From Topomyia yanbarensis (lineage: Eukaryota > Arthropoda > Insecta > Diptera > Culicidae), in the NCBI RefSeq assembly GCF_030247195.1, contig NC_080672.1:248810709-248874708 (forward strand): a stretch of DNA of 64,000 nucleotides, in the 5' to 3' direction. Under the pieces are notes generated by a model. It was not told the origin of the DNA and did no database searches. It worked only from the letters and a program-made list of their open reading frames with translations. Below, piece by piece: positions 36,396 through 47,716 of the stretch. Within the stretch, counting starts at the first letter, position 1. The number at the start of each line of letters is the position of its first letter. A program made the position numbers and the translations under genes.

Positions 36396-37720
36396 TCAAA
36401 TTACTTTGAGGGCCGAGTGACATATACCATTCGATTCAGTTCGTCGAGTTCGGCAAATGTCTGTGTGTGTATGTATGTGTGTATGTATGTATGTGTGTGT
36501 GTATGTGCGTATGTGTGTGTGTATGTAACCAAAAATGTCACTCATTTTTCTCAGAGATGGCTGAACCGATTTTGACAAACTTAGTCTCAAATGAAAGGTG
36601 CAACGTTCCCATAGGCTGCTATTGAATTTCTAATGGATCCGACTTCCGGTTCCGGAATTACAGGGTGATGAGTACGAACACGCAGAAAATGTCGATTTTA
36701 ATAAATTCTGCAATGAATGTATAAAGGTGATTTTTTTTTCCAAAATATGACCACAACTGCTTCGATTTGTAGTATTAGGTCACTAACATCCATTCAAAGT
36801 CTATTTGGCCACATTGGCCACCATCATCGGTTCCGGAAGCCCCGGCGGAAGTATCTAAATTCAGAATAACAGTCACATCGGTTTCTCGGAGATGGCTAGA
36901 CCGATTCGACTAAGCTTGGCCTCAAATGAAAGGTATTGCGTCCCCGCAAATGGCTATTTAATTTCATCCCGATCCGACTTCCGGTTCCGGAGTTACAGGT
37001 TGTGGCGTGCGATCACATAGCAAATTGTGATTCAAACCAATGCTCCGATGAAAGCAAAAAAGGTAAAAATTTCGCTAAAATGTCTCTCAAACAACTTAAA
37101 TTTTCTGTTCTAGGTCACCGACGGCCAACCAAACTTTCGTTGACTACATTGACCACCATAGACGGTTCCGGAAGTGCCCGGGAAAAGCGGCCATCTTTCA
37201 AAATTTACGAACTCACATCAGTTTCCCGGAAATGGTTTAGCCGATTTTCACAAACTTAGTCCCAAATGATAGCTATAATATCCCCACAGATGTCTATAAA
37301 ATTTCGCACGGATCGCTTATATGGGTCCGGAAATATAGACTAAATCGTCCGGTCATATATGAAATTCCCATATAAGTCGGAACTCTAATTTTTTTTTCAA
37401 AGGGGGGACCCCATGAAATTTCAGAAATCGAATTCGTATTTTTGATGCCAAATATCTTTAAAATGCATGAAACGTCGAGATTTTTGGGACTTTGCCGATT
37501 TCGCACCTTTTTTCAGTTCAATATTACCGTGGCTGTTTTTTCTTTTTCAAAATTTTAGAACTCGAATAATGATTTATTTTCCTGAATATAGTTGTCATGT
37601 TATGTATAATAATAAAATGTAATATATGCATTTAAAAGTTTTAATGAATTTAAACAACGCACACATTCTCGTGATTCATGATTGAGAAAGGCACAATTGC
37701 ACCGCTAGGTGGATTAAAAT
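36396..37720 (+). repeat. interspersed repeat with ~337-bp internal periodicity
   Basis: After a TG/GTAT microsatellite (36460-36530), three diverged units share 'GAGATGGCTGAACCGATT...AAATGAAAGG...CCGACTTCCGGTTCCGG'. They start near 36554, 36889 and 37229. The end reads GAGAAAGGCACAATTGCACC, followed by GCTAGGTGGATTAAA, a word I associate with common mosquito repeats. One shorter relative lies at 2616-3140. No convincing ORF. Confidence 0.65.
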
Positions 37721-38294
37721 AGGTTTTTTTTATAGTAAGGTTTAAAAAGCTTCAAAATCCTGGCCTGTAGTATATTGGTGTATTGGCAATGTGTGGGACT
37801 AACGACTCACGTTGGTGCCATACCACTAAAACACTCCTTACTCTTTTGTTCGTTCTTCTTCCCACGGAACTACAGCAAGGTGTTACTTCGTGGGGGCTCA
37901 TTGTGCTTTTGTCGCACCTCTTTCTTCTATTTTTCTCGGTACCGGTGTTTGTTTCGTTAGCCAATTAGCAATCATGATCGATCCGGTAGGGTGTCGAGGT
38001 CGGTCCGGTGAACTTGGCGTTCACTGAAGCCGTATCTATGTCTCATACCACTCAACTAGTCCCTGGCGGTGGACCTAGTCTGCACTGTCGGAGAGTTCTT
38101 CGTTGGCGGAATTTCTCCCGGAACCCGATTTGTGGTTTCACGATGGCTTTCTAGCCGATGGCGCTGTTTGTTGGTCCCTTCGCCACTTCCTCTGAAGTTC
38201 AGAGATTATACTCGTAACTACTCTGTTGACACCGTTCCAGATATGCTCGTCGTCGCAAATCTCTTCGAAGATATTGTCAACTGTCACACCAGGC

Positions 38295-39585
38295 TAGGGT
38301 TGGGAAAACCGGAGGATTTTAAAAAACCGGTATTTTCGGTATTGAAAATGAAAAAACCGGTAGAAACCGGTATTAAAAAAAATTACAAACCTTGTTAACA
38401 AAATAATCGCTCAACGTACAAAGCCAATTGGGCATTTGATCATTTAGCAGAGAACACGATTGGCTCTTACAGTACTCCAATATCGAATAAGCTTTATGAA
38501 TGTTGATTTGATTACTCTTATGATATTATGATCTTTTTAAAGTCCACATTAAGGGGCGGGAATAGCGTAGTTGGTAAATCGGTTGCCTTATGCGCAGCTC
38601 ACCTGGGTTCGATTCTCAATCCCGCAAAAAAGGGTAAGAAATTTTTCTAACTCAAAAAGAGAGCCGTATGACCCTAAGATCAAAACCTCTACAATCAAAA
38701 TAAAAAAATAGGATATGATTCTGCATCTGGTTTGTGTATCGTATTATGCAAAGTGTCGTCGCGTATTAGTCCAAAAAGCACATTGGTTAGCTAGATGCAG
38801 TAAGCGTTCCGATATTTGAATAACAAATACTTAGAAAATCAGACTTGAAGTTGTTTTCTGGTTGCTCGGACGTAAAGGTGATGTTTACCATAAATTGCAA
38901 CGGGTTTCAGCCTATCGAAAACGAAAACGCTATAGGACAGGTTGATCAAGGTCAAATTTGTCACTGGTATCCAAAAGTGTCATTTGAACACTCATACTCA
39001 ATTTATGAAACCACTTGAGCATAAATTCCGCCTTGTCTTGAAAACCAGTGCTTTGTAACAATCTTCTTTTAATTTCATTTCAACGTACCCTGAGGCAGTA
39101 TTGCTGATGAAAACTGCAGAATCTATTGTCAGAGTTCTATGATAGGTCTATGCGCTATAGATTTGCCAGTAGTGTGAATAAATTGAATACAAAATGGAGT
39201 ATGGGAATATGGAGTTGATTGATTTTGTCTTGCAGATTTTCTTGTTCCTCCATCTTTTGATAAGTTTTATTTGACATGTGGGATTTTTTCTGGTTGTTAT
39301 CGCTGCTTACATAAGCACTATTCCCCTGCTTATATCATTATTAAAAAGTCCTAAAACAGGTAAACTTACTGTGCATGGCACCTAATTTGAAAACACTAGC
39401 AAGTGAAAAGCTTTTTAAAGCGTTTCAAAGCTGTGCAACTATAAAACCCTTTTGTTAAATAGTCCTTCCTACCAAATTACCGAAAATACTGGTTTTTCAT
39501 TCTTATAAAACCGGTATTTCGGTATAGGATATTTGGACGGTTTTACCGGTTTTCGGTAACGGTAAAACCGGTACTCCCAACCCTA
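38295..39585 (+). mobile_element. hAT-like non-autonomous element, copy 2 (8-bp duplication)
   Basis: The termini are TAGGGTTGGGA and TCCCAACCCTA, with many ACCGGTTTT words subterminally. CACCAGGC flanks it at 38287-38294 and 39586-39593. One copy of CACCAGGC leaves the R1 ORF2 frame continuous, which confirms the ends. It is collinear with 20562-22020 in reverse. It carries a complete tRNA-like segment at 38556. No transposase. Confidence 0.9.
38556..38625 (+). ncRNA. tRNA-like sequence inside the hAT-like element
   Basis: An acceptor-like GCGGGA pairs with TCCCGC. A-box-like TAGCGTAGTTGG lies at 38563-38574. A 5-bp stem closes a CTTATGC loop, which would present UAU. B-box GGTTCGATTC follows at 38606-38615. 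The fold is imperfect, and no CCA or poly-T terminator was checked in detail, so it is more likely a tRNA-derived (SINE-like) remnant than a working tRNA gene. Copy 1 of the element has lost its B-box half. Confidence 0.55.
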
Positions 39586-40734
39586 CACCAGGCATACACC
39601 TACGAACTTATTCGAAACTAGGACATTCGAAGACCACGTTTTCGGGTGTCCCTTGCATGTTCTCACACTCCGGCCAAATGGGTGACGAAGTATATCCAAA
39701 TCGTAAGTACTTCCGGAAGCATCCGTGCCCGGACGAAAACTGCGTAAATGGAAATTCACCTCTCCATGTTTCCACCTCCTTAAAGGTCTCGCTGGCTATC
39801 GTCAGGACAACGTCATCTGCAAAGCCTACGATCTCAACACCTCTGGGCAGTTCCAGTGTTAACACTCCGTTGTACATTATATTTCAAAGCGCTGGGTCAA
39901 GTATAGAGCCCTGAAGTACTCCCACCGTGACGCTAATCGATCTCTACCCCATGTTCGTTTCGTAGACCAGTACTCGTTTCTGAAGGTAACTTTTCAGACC
40001 CTTGCATAGATAATCCGGAACCCGCAATCTTGTGCAGCGCTACGGGATTCGCCACCCAGCTGGCACTGTTGAACGCATTCTTCTCGTCTATCATAACGAC
40101 GGCGCAGTAGCGATTACCCCTTCTTTTTTGCTTCAACGCCTTCTCCGCGCTCGCTATGACTGTGCGGATGGCGTCCACCGCCGATATCCCTTTCCGGAAT
40201 TAGAACTGCATTTTTGATAGTCCGTTCTCATTTTTGGCATAGTTCGTCAGTATATTGAGGTAGCTTTACCAATAGTATTCAGCTGGAATATAGGCCAATA
40301 CGATCTTCTGGTGGCTTTCCGGGTTTTGTCTTCTGGTTCTATCTATGAAGTAGCCTTAGTCCATGAAATTCTGTTGAACTAGCCTGAACATATTCGAAAA
40401 TGCCAGGATCGCGATCTTCAGTGCCACGTTGGGGACACCGTCTGGGCCGAGAGCTTTCTTCGCTTTCGGATCTTTTGACACTATAAGGAGCTCGCCGCTA
40501 GAGACTCGTTTGTCGCCAGCAGCATGTGGACTTACTAAGCACTATCTCGTGATTAAAAGCAGCCCTAATCGCCCGGAAAGTCACCTTATAGTCTTCTTTT
40601 ATACGACATTTTGACTCCTTATATCCTTATTATAAATAATGCAACTGCTAATTTGTGCGCCTTGACCGGTATAACTCAATTCTTGCAAAACGAAGTCAAA
40701 TTTTCACTACAATTTGGTATACAAATGCAGTTAC

Positions 40735-42090
40735 TCTCGATGATGCCACGAATGATTTTTTTTTATTATTTCGTTTATTTGACACGGCTCACAGCGGTAG
40801 CTTAACGGAGCCGTGGATCTTTTATGTGTTTACAATATGTAAAAAATAAAAATAAAAACAAATATTATTGTTTGTCCGTTGAATCTCGTGCGCGCAACTT
40901 TTTATTGCGAGCGAAGACCTTCTTTCGCGGCTCGCCTACTGCGTCATGGGGACCATTGAATTCTCTCCTGTCCACATCAAGGTCATCATCGTTAAAAGTG
41001 CCTTGGTGCTCGCGACCATATGTTCTTTCTTGCTTCTTGCACTTACGGGTGACCAATGTAAATCCGTCGTCATTCTTATTATTTTCATCACCGATGTTAC
41101 TTACAGTTGTTTCAGGGGTGCTGGATGCTGCTTTGGCAGTTGTCAATATGGACTGAACAGCTGCCACAAATTTGGCAACCGTTTGTGGTTCAGGTATTGG
41201 TATTGAAAATTCTTTTTTGGGTTGGTTTGCCGTGGATGCGTTGGCAATCGGTAGAGATGCATTCTCCTCTGTCTCTTCCGTGCAAGGTTGTCCGTGGTGC
41301 GCTGTCTGATTACAATACTTGCACGTAGGAGTTTGCCCCTCATGGGTGCATAACGTAGTTTGATTAATAGTAGCTTCGTGGGTTTTGAGTCTTATAGTCA
41401 AGTGGGAGGGGATAGGTCTTTCGATCCGCATCATCACCACAAGAACACCGTTAGGTGTACCCGGGAAGAAATTTCTCCGCGTATCACGTGTAACGGACTC
41501 TACTTCTCCGTATTGCGACATGTATTTTGCGATTAGATCAGGAGGGGTACGAGGTGATAGGTCATGTAATTTTACATCTACATAGTCTTTTTCTATATAG
41601 ACGGGAATCTTAATTCCAACTTTGTCACTTTCAGCCACGTGCTTAAAGTTGTTCTGCAAAACGAAATGTTCGGCTTGTGCTAACGTGTTGAATAATATGA
41701 GCACTACGTTACGAAGATTATGATACTGTAGATACATAACCTCCTTGAGCTTTAGCTGCATCTTCACCTTCAGCAGGTATTCCACTTCACGAAAACTCAA
41801 TCTTATTGAACAGAATTTAAAGTCAACGACCGCTGTGTTGAGTCGGAGCAGAGATTTTTCGTCAACTTTACTCATGACGGCAAGAATAAATTAAAAGTTT
41901 CCTTTGTTCTCGAGACAATGCACACTAGATCGAGAGGGTGCTAGTTGTTGTTCACTTGGTTCGATTGTACGTCTGACTTGGGCAGAAGTAGAAAGTAGGC
42001 ACGAACAAGGTGCGGAAAACTCGCTCACCGCCATGAACGTACATGAATTTGTTTCCTTATACATCGTCGGGGGTTTACGCTCTCGTTAAA
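40735..42090 (-). mobile_element. ORF1-only non-LTR retrocopy
   Basis: The minus strand has a 5' leader (about 42090-41876), one intact ORF1, about 110 bases of 3' UTR, and an end reading TCAAATAAACGAAATAATA with an A tail. The last ~24 bases nearly match the 3' end of the I-type element at 23838-28406. ORF2 is absent. Shared 3' ends suggest that an I-type reverse transcriptase could mobilise it (inference). No TSD found. Confidence 0.65.
40865..41875 (-). CDS. non-LTR ORF1 (gag-like RNA-binding) protein, intact
   Basis: This is a 336-residue open frame starting at the ATG at 41875. Residues ~30-160 form two RRM-like segments (RLSFREVEYLL; IPVYIEKDYVDVKLHDLSPR, YGEVESVTRDTRRNFFPG). A CCHC zinc knuckle follows (CKYCNQTAHHGQPC, C-2-C-4-H-4-C, ~residues 185-198). 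The tail is low in complexity and charged, with a Lys/Arg-rich C-terminus (VFARNKKLRAR). ORF1 proteins with this layout chaperone element RNA in the cytoplasm and nucleus. No frameshift or internal stop is present, unlike most retroelement genes here. It is not a host gene as far as I can tell. Confidence 0.85.
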   Translation of the reverse strand: MSKVDEKSLLRLNTAVVDFKFCSIRLSFREVEYLLKVKMQLKLKEVMYLQYHNLRNVVLILFNTLAQAEHFVLQNNFKHVAESDKVGIKIPVYIEKDYVDVKLHDLSPRTPPDLIAKYMSQYGEVESVTRDTRRNFFPGTPNGVLVVMMRIERPIPSHLTIRLKTHEATINQTTLCTHEGQTPTCKYCNQTAHHGQPCTEETEENASLPIANASTANQPKKEFSIPIPEPQTVAKFVAAVQSILTTAKAASSTPETTVSNIGDENNKNDDGFTLVTRKCKKQERTYGREHQGTFNDDDLDVDRREFNGPHDAVGEPRKKVFARNKKLRARDSTDKQ

Positions 42091-43169
42091 AAGATACAGA
42101 CCCACACAACTCGTTCCGCATCACACCGTATGCGATTACGAAAAGAGAGAGAATCGGAAATCGCAAAATTTTTTAACGCGTTCCGCATTGTCGATGCAGT
42201 GAGGTAATGAGTGCCATCGAACATATTCGGCAGCGAACATGTTCGTTCGGAAAAATGATCCAAATCTTCGTGCGCAATCCTGAAACTGAACGAATGAATT
42301 ATATGGCTGGCCTGAAAATATTGGTAGGAGTCAGTGTCCGCCTGGACACCGCACGGAGTGGCAATTTTAGCTGTGTAGGTTCAACTCGCAGTCATTTCCT
42401 TGCTGCGTGTTAATTTTATCATGCGCTATACATGTTATTGCTCGAGTTGAACTCTACCATTGTATGTACAAATGGTAATGTACATTGGTTTAGATTTGTT
42501 TGGATTTAGTTTAATTTTCAATGTTCAGGCGCGTTCGGCTCCTTCCATGCGCTGCATTCGAGAGGAAACTTAGATTTGTCTTCTTTTCTATGCCAATAAA
42601 TAATCTCGAAAGTTGTGCGTTTTATAGCGTATCATTGCGCGAATATAGCTCACTACTTCCGGTGATATGCATTTGCATAGAATTGACAAAATATCGATTG
42701 TCGCTATTCAATTTTCTTGTTTTTAACTGTAGTGATAATATCTTTTGCTTCAATCATATGATTATCCACGTTTAGGTGGTTTTGGCTTGAGACGAAGCTG
42801 GCCCAGATTATAACTCAAATTGATGTCAAAATAAATTAAGTGATAACAGTTTCGGTTGAAACCTGACTCAGTTCCGGGATCAAACAAAAACGCATTCGTG
42901 CTAGGGCATACGAGTGCGGCGCATAAAGTTCATACCTTTTTGTGTGCATGAAATTAGGAGTGAATAAACAGATAGAAAGGGAATTATATGTATCAACTAA
43001 TAACAATATAATACAATATAATAGATAAATCTAAATTTTAAAAACAGTTACGAAATTTTCACTGAAATGCTGTTAAGTTTATTAAGTTTTTTGGAACTAA
43101 TCATTGGAATGTGGATTGCGTGAAATTTAGTAACCAGGATCACCGTTCTGGCGGAGTAACTATTGGTGT
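42091..43169. other. intergenic, nothing recognised
   Basis: Short frames only. Some GC-richer sequence at 42091-42300 may belong to the 5' end of the adjacent ORF1 element. Confidence 0.35.
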
Positions 43170-43450
43170 TTGTTTCAGGCAAGATTTGTTCACAAAAATA
43201 GATAAGACTGGTAACTAGGACTATAACCATTCATTTATGCGCTTACAGTTGTATTATCTATAGCACTGCAGTTATGCAGTCTGAAACGATTCCGCTGGAG
43301 CAGTGCTGCCAGGGACATTTTCAGTTAGCAGTGAAAATGAAATTTGTAGATATTTTCGTTATATTGCATTATTATTGAAAACTGATAAAAACACATAAAT
43401 GTAGACTATCTTTGTCTATCTTTCCTGTGCTATGGGCTATTGAACAATTG
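43170..43450 (+). repeat. diverged dispersed repeat, copy 2
   Basis: Partner of 28430-28730, collinear over about 270 bases with small indels and no coding capacity. Confidence 0.65.
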
Positions 43451-44737
43451 GGCAGGCCATAGCACTGTGATAGAAGCATCACTCTTGATAATCAGAGGAT
43501 TTTAGTGTTTCTTGATACAAACAAATAAAAAAAAGTGATCGGTGTGAATGAATTTGTTTATAGACATCATTTAAAAACCGGGGATGGAAAACGTGTGCAA
43601 CTTTCGTAGCCATATATTTTTCCAATCATAATAACTGGCCAACAACATTTCGATCCGCCTCAAATTGTTTAAAATCACAGTATTTTCAAATCGATTGGAA
43701 TTTCTGAATCGAACAAGATCGGTTGAGTTTGAATCTAATATTAATAGTAGACCCCATGTTATATAATACTTTCAGAGAAACTTGGTTAAATCTCACAGTA
43801 TAAAGATACTTTCCTATGAATCAAATTTGAAAAAATGTTACATCGTTAATTTTACGAAAATGCGAATTTTAATCCAGGTCGCAATTCTATAATTGTGAGT
43901 ATTGTGTGAATTATATTAGAATTTAAACTAAACTGTTCTCATTAAGTTCAGACCCAAAAAAATGTGGAAAGCCTTCAGGCAGCACAGAAAAGCTGTTAGG
44001 AAAACTTGGAGTCTCAAACCGAATTACATCTTTGAGTTATTTAAAAAATTGTATGTTTAATAATGTCCTTATGTGGTGTCAGATGGAAGAAGTGATAACA
44101 ATCCTGTAAAAGCTTAGCAATCTGCTGAGAATTGTGTTCATTGCGATAACTGGGACACTTACGACACAGAACTGCGTAGAACTGAAGAACTTATAAATAC
44201 TATCAATTTGGACAGTCTTCGGCTATCTTTTCCAAGCAACTGGATTTTTGCAAAGATTCTAGGGGAATTCTATTGTGCTTCGGAAAGTAAACATTGAGTA
44301 GTAGCTTATTATTGAAAGAGAAGCACATACCACAGAGAACAGACGTCCATCTTTAGCGTTCAACTTGTGTAAAAATAACTAACGTTGTCGAAGCTAATTG
44401 GGATATCTCCACCCGGTGCGTTACTGTCGTCATGTTTTTAGTGACCGAGTTCGATAAATTGAAAATCGAATTGTAATGCCTGAAGATATTTAGGTTTGAA
44501 GAAAACCAATTTTGTTGTAAAAATCACTTTCAACTGTCAAAAAAGGTTCTTTTGAAAATTTTCTCCAGAAATAGTCTTATTATCCAGTGTAGCGCATTCC
44601 TCTGTATTTGACTCCAAAAGTGAACAGACTCTGGGTCTTACTATAAAAATTGATTCCGTCAGACACCAGTTACACTGTTACCAGTTATATTATACATAAA
44701 TAATACATTTCTATGCATTGTAATCAATAAATATAAG
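43451..44737. other. intergenic, nothing recognised
   Basis: AT-rich, no useful frames or element ends. Confidence 0.4.
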
Positions 44738-44988
44738 GGACCATTCATAAATTACGTAACACTTTTAGGGGGGGAGGGGGTTCGACAAGTTGTTACATAT
44801 TGTGACATAGGGGGGAGGGGGAGTAAGCTGGTTACGTAACATGTTTTCACCGAAGAAAAAATTTTTTTTTAAGAATTTGTTACGTAATAGGGGAGGGGGG
44901 GATAAAGAAATTTGTGACAATTTGTTACATGGAGGGAGGGGGGAATCAATTTTGGGCAATTTTTGCGTTACGTAATTTATGAATGGTC
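44738..44988. mobile_element. 251-bp MITE-like repeat with G-rich iterations
   Basis: Inverted ends GACCATTCATAAATTACGTA enclose four G-rich clusters (44767-44780, 44811-44822, 44890-44901, 44932-44943). These are spaced by TTGTTACAT/TTGTGACA words and GTTACGTAA palindromes. I recognise the terminal word as a widespread insect repeat. No TSD is clear. The Pro-rich minus frame is an artefact. Confidence 0.75.
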
Positions 44989-47593
44989 ACTAACACGTAT
45001 AGCATAAAATATAGTTAACACTTAAATGCATAACGCTGTTTTGAAGCAATATTACGCAAAACATCTCAAAATAATCACAGTAATGTATTGAAACTATGAA
45101 AAAAAATTTCACAAAATTTAAAAAAAAATTCTTTGCGCCTTTGAGGGTTAATATGACTCCCATGTTTGGAAAAAAAGAAAAATGTTATATGAATTGACAC
45201 AAAAATTATTTATTGCACATTTTTTAAAAGACCTATTATGTACAACAATAATGTTGCCAAAAACGGAACCCATTTGTTGCCAAAATCTGAGTGTACCGAA
45301 AAGGGAGCATGCAAAAATTGGAACGTACCAAAACGGAATCTTACTGTACTATCATTGAACGGCCTCCAAGAAACATAAAAAACACATATCAATACTTCCT
45401 CCATTCCATTACATGTTGAATAACCTTGTCAATACGCTCCAGTATTGACAAAACAACTGAACGTGTAAGGACCGCTAATATGAAACACAAACAAGATGCT
45501 GAATCAAACATTCTTCACTAGTATATATGATGATTGACAGCAGGAAAAACAAAAAGCACCACAAAAAGGATAAGCAATCAAAACATCGGGAAAACAATAT
45601 TTAGAACAATGGATAAATCGTCGTACCCGGAACATCACGTTCCAGATCCATTCTTGACCGCTCATCATTCCGAATTAGATCCACATGACATCACTGTGAA
45701 CAGTCTAGTGAAAGAAACCGATTCCACACACCCCGGCTTGGCAACAAAGTCAACTTACTGTACTATCATACTACAAATTATGCAAAACATGCATCAAAAA
45801 TATTAAACGCGTAAAGTCCGCTATTCATTTATACCTATGTGGAATATCAACGATATACAAAGGGACAATCTGCTCGCTTAGCAAATTACAAACACGCACA
45901 TGCACTCGACTGACACTACACTACTCCATCGATACAAAACACCGCGGCAGCATCAATGCAAATAATCGCAAGCACCGCTCCCGTTCGCATGCGGTGGGAA
46001 TTGAATCGATTTTCGATTTAGGCGAACATAGATCGCGATCCAAATTTTTGAGGAAGAATCGCATTGCCGAACGGATCCGCTCATCATTGTTCGGATACAA
46101 TTCCGAACAAGTATCGGAAAGAATCTAAATCGCAGCGATCCAAGGTGAGCGTAAGAGAGAAAAAATACGAACATGTGAGATACCATATTCACTTGGCTTT
46201 GGCCGATCGGGCGCTCAACAGATGCACACTCATAAACAAGAAAAACAGAATAAAGCATCGGAGGTAGGTGAGTGTGCATGAGCCTTGAGTGAGCGTAAAA
46301 CGATGCGATTCTTCCTATCCTTGGGCACGAATGAATATGAATATGAATTAATTGACAAATCTATTATCTCACTGCTTGTACCATCAAACATCTACCTCAC
46401 GGCTGAACGCAACGCTTAATCCAAGTGGTAAATACGTTAACTCAGCAGAAAATTTCATTTTGAGGTGAGCTTACACATTTTTTTTCTCTAAAGTGAACTT
46501 CACTCATTATTGTTTAAAAGCACAAAATGTTTGCGAAATCGAACTCATTGAGATACTTAAACGTGTTTTTATACCCCAATATTCGAAATCGGTTTTGTTT
46601 TGCCCCTATAATACCAGTAAAGCAATACTATATATGTAGCAGTCTCATTTTTAGTTATAGAAAATTGTTCAATGAGCAATTAAAATATGAAATGTTTAAT
46701 ATCTCCGCCGTTCGTGAGCAGATTTTGACAAACCATAATGTATGTGACTAATTCGCTTTGTTTAAAAGCTGTATGCTTAAAACATGTTGTATTTTAACAA
46801 AATTACCCATATCTTAGAAAATGAACAACATATCCAAAAACAAAGATAATAGTGTCGAATTGTCCAAGTTTCGTCATGTTCGGTTCTGCCATTTCTAAGA
46901 TAATTACATGACATTAGCGTACACACATACAGGCACACACATGCAGACATTGCGGTGTTCGTGCTACTTGCTAACTCTAGCTCATCGGAAACCAGCACAA
47001 GCACTAGCACAATGAACTTAGCTCCAACACATTATGATCCAGTGCATTGTGCATAGGAATAGGACACGGTGCAGCATCGTTCTTGTGCATGCTTGCTAAC
47101 TTCTATCGCCAACTAGCATCGCGCACCACTATTATAATTTTAATTTGTTCTCAACATATTTTTCACTTTTGCTGTAGCCATGACAGTTGATGAGCAATAT
47201 TTTTTTGAAAGCAGAACATGCAAAACTTACTCGCCCTTTTTGAAAATTACTCTTGAAGTAAAATCGGCTGATAACCTGTGAAAAATATTTAGCATCGTTG
47301 GCGTTGTTCAGATGAAGCGTAAACAGTTCGGTGGAATATACATTAAAAATTTAATGAATCTCACTTTAAATTGGTACAATTATCTTGAAAAGCGATTATT
47401 TTGAAAAAATCATGCCCCCGAATATGCGTTTCTAGCTACGCCACTGTGCACCCTTGTGTATAAATATAATCAGTTAAACGAAACTAAAGCGAAAAAAAGT
47501 TAAGTTAGTGTCGAACATTTCATAAAGCCACTACATCATATCCTAAAAAGTAGATTGTCTACTGTGAGAAGCGTATAAACAAAATGATGTCAT
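44989..47593. other. unrecognised sequence
   Basis: A GC-richer part at 45900-46330 has frames on both strands (45953-46279 minus, 46064-46267 plus) without recognisable domains. The rest is AT-rich with no genes I can support. Confidence 0.35.
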
Positions 47594-47704
47594 CAGAATA
47601 CTAGAATAGGTTTGTCGCTAGTAGTACCGTTTTCACGCATTCTACAAAAACGAAAGAGATATTGAAAATGGTACTACTAGCGACAATACTTATCTAGTAT
47701 TCTG
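47594..47704. repeat. 111-bp inverted-repeat element
   Basis: 35-base arms (CAGAATACTAGAATAGG... and ...CTAGTATTCTG) are inverted with a few mismatches around a 41-base spacer. CAT on both sides could be a 3-bp duplication, too short to be decisive. Confidence 0.6.
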
Positions 47705-47716
47705 CATCTACTACCT

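Larger units (their letters stand above)
38150..40580 (-). pseudogene. R1-type ORF2 reverse transcriptase and C-terminus, fragmentary
   Basis: Fragments in order: LGPDGVPNVALKIAI (near 40440), AIRTVIASAEKALKQKRRG and AVVMIDEKNAFNSASW (about 40170-40060), then GFADDVVLTIA (about 39820). A deletion then joins to FSSGHGCFRKYL...VVFECPSFE (to 39608). Beyond the hAT-like insertion the frame continues as PGVTVDNIFEEICDD and ISELQRKWRRDQQ to about 38150. AFNSASW and the HGCFRKYL zinc-knuckle region are typical of the R1 group. The protein would have primed reverse transcription at its target; it is now dead. Confidence 0.8.
37722..40600 (-). mobile_element. R1-type non-LTR retrotransposon, internally deleted and split
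   Basis: The minus strand holds reverse transcriptase, then the ORF2 C-terminus, then a 3' UTR ending near 37722. A hAT-like element is inserted at 38295-39585. The 3' end (GTAAGGTTTAAAAAGC...GTGTGGGACTAACGACTC) matches 58069-58150, so both copies are one family. No TSD was identified. Confidence 0.8.

Noticed and set aside
38556..38625. Functional tRNA gene
   Set aside because: Imperfect cloverleaf and location inside a mobile element favour a tRNA-derived remnant.
45953..46279. 108-codon minus frame
   Set aside because: Overlaps an equally open forward frame, no domain recognised, GC-richer local composition explains it.
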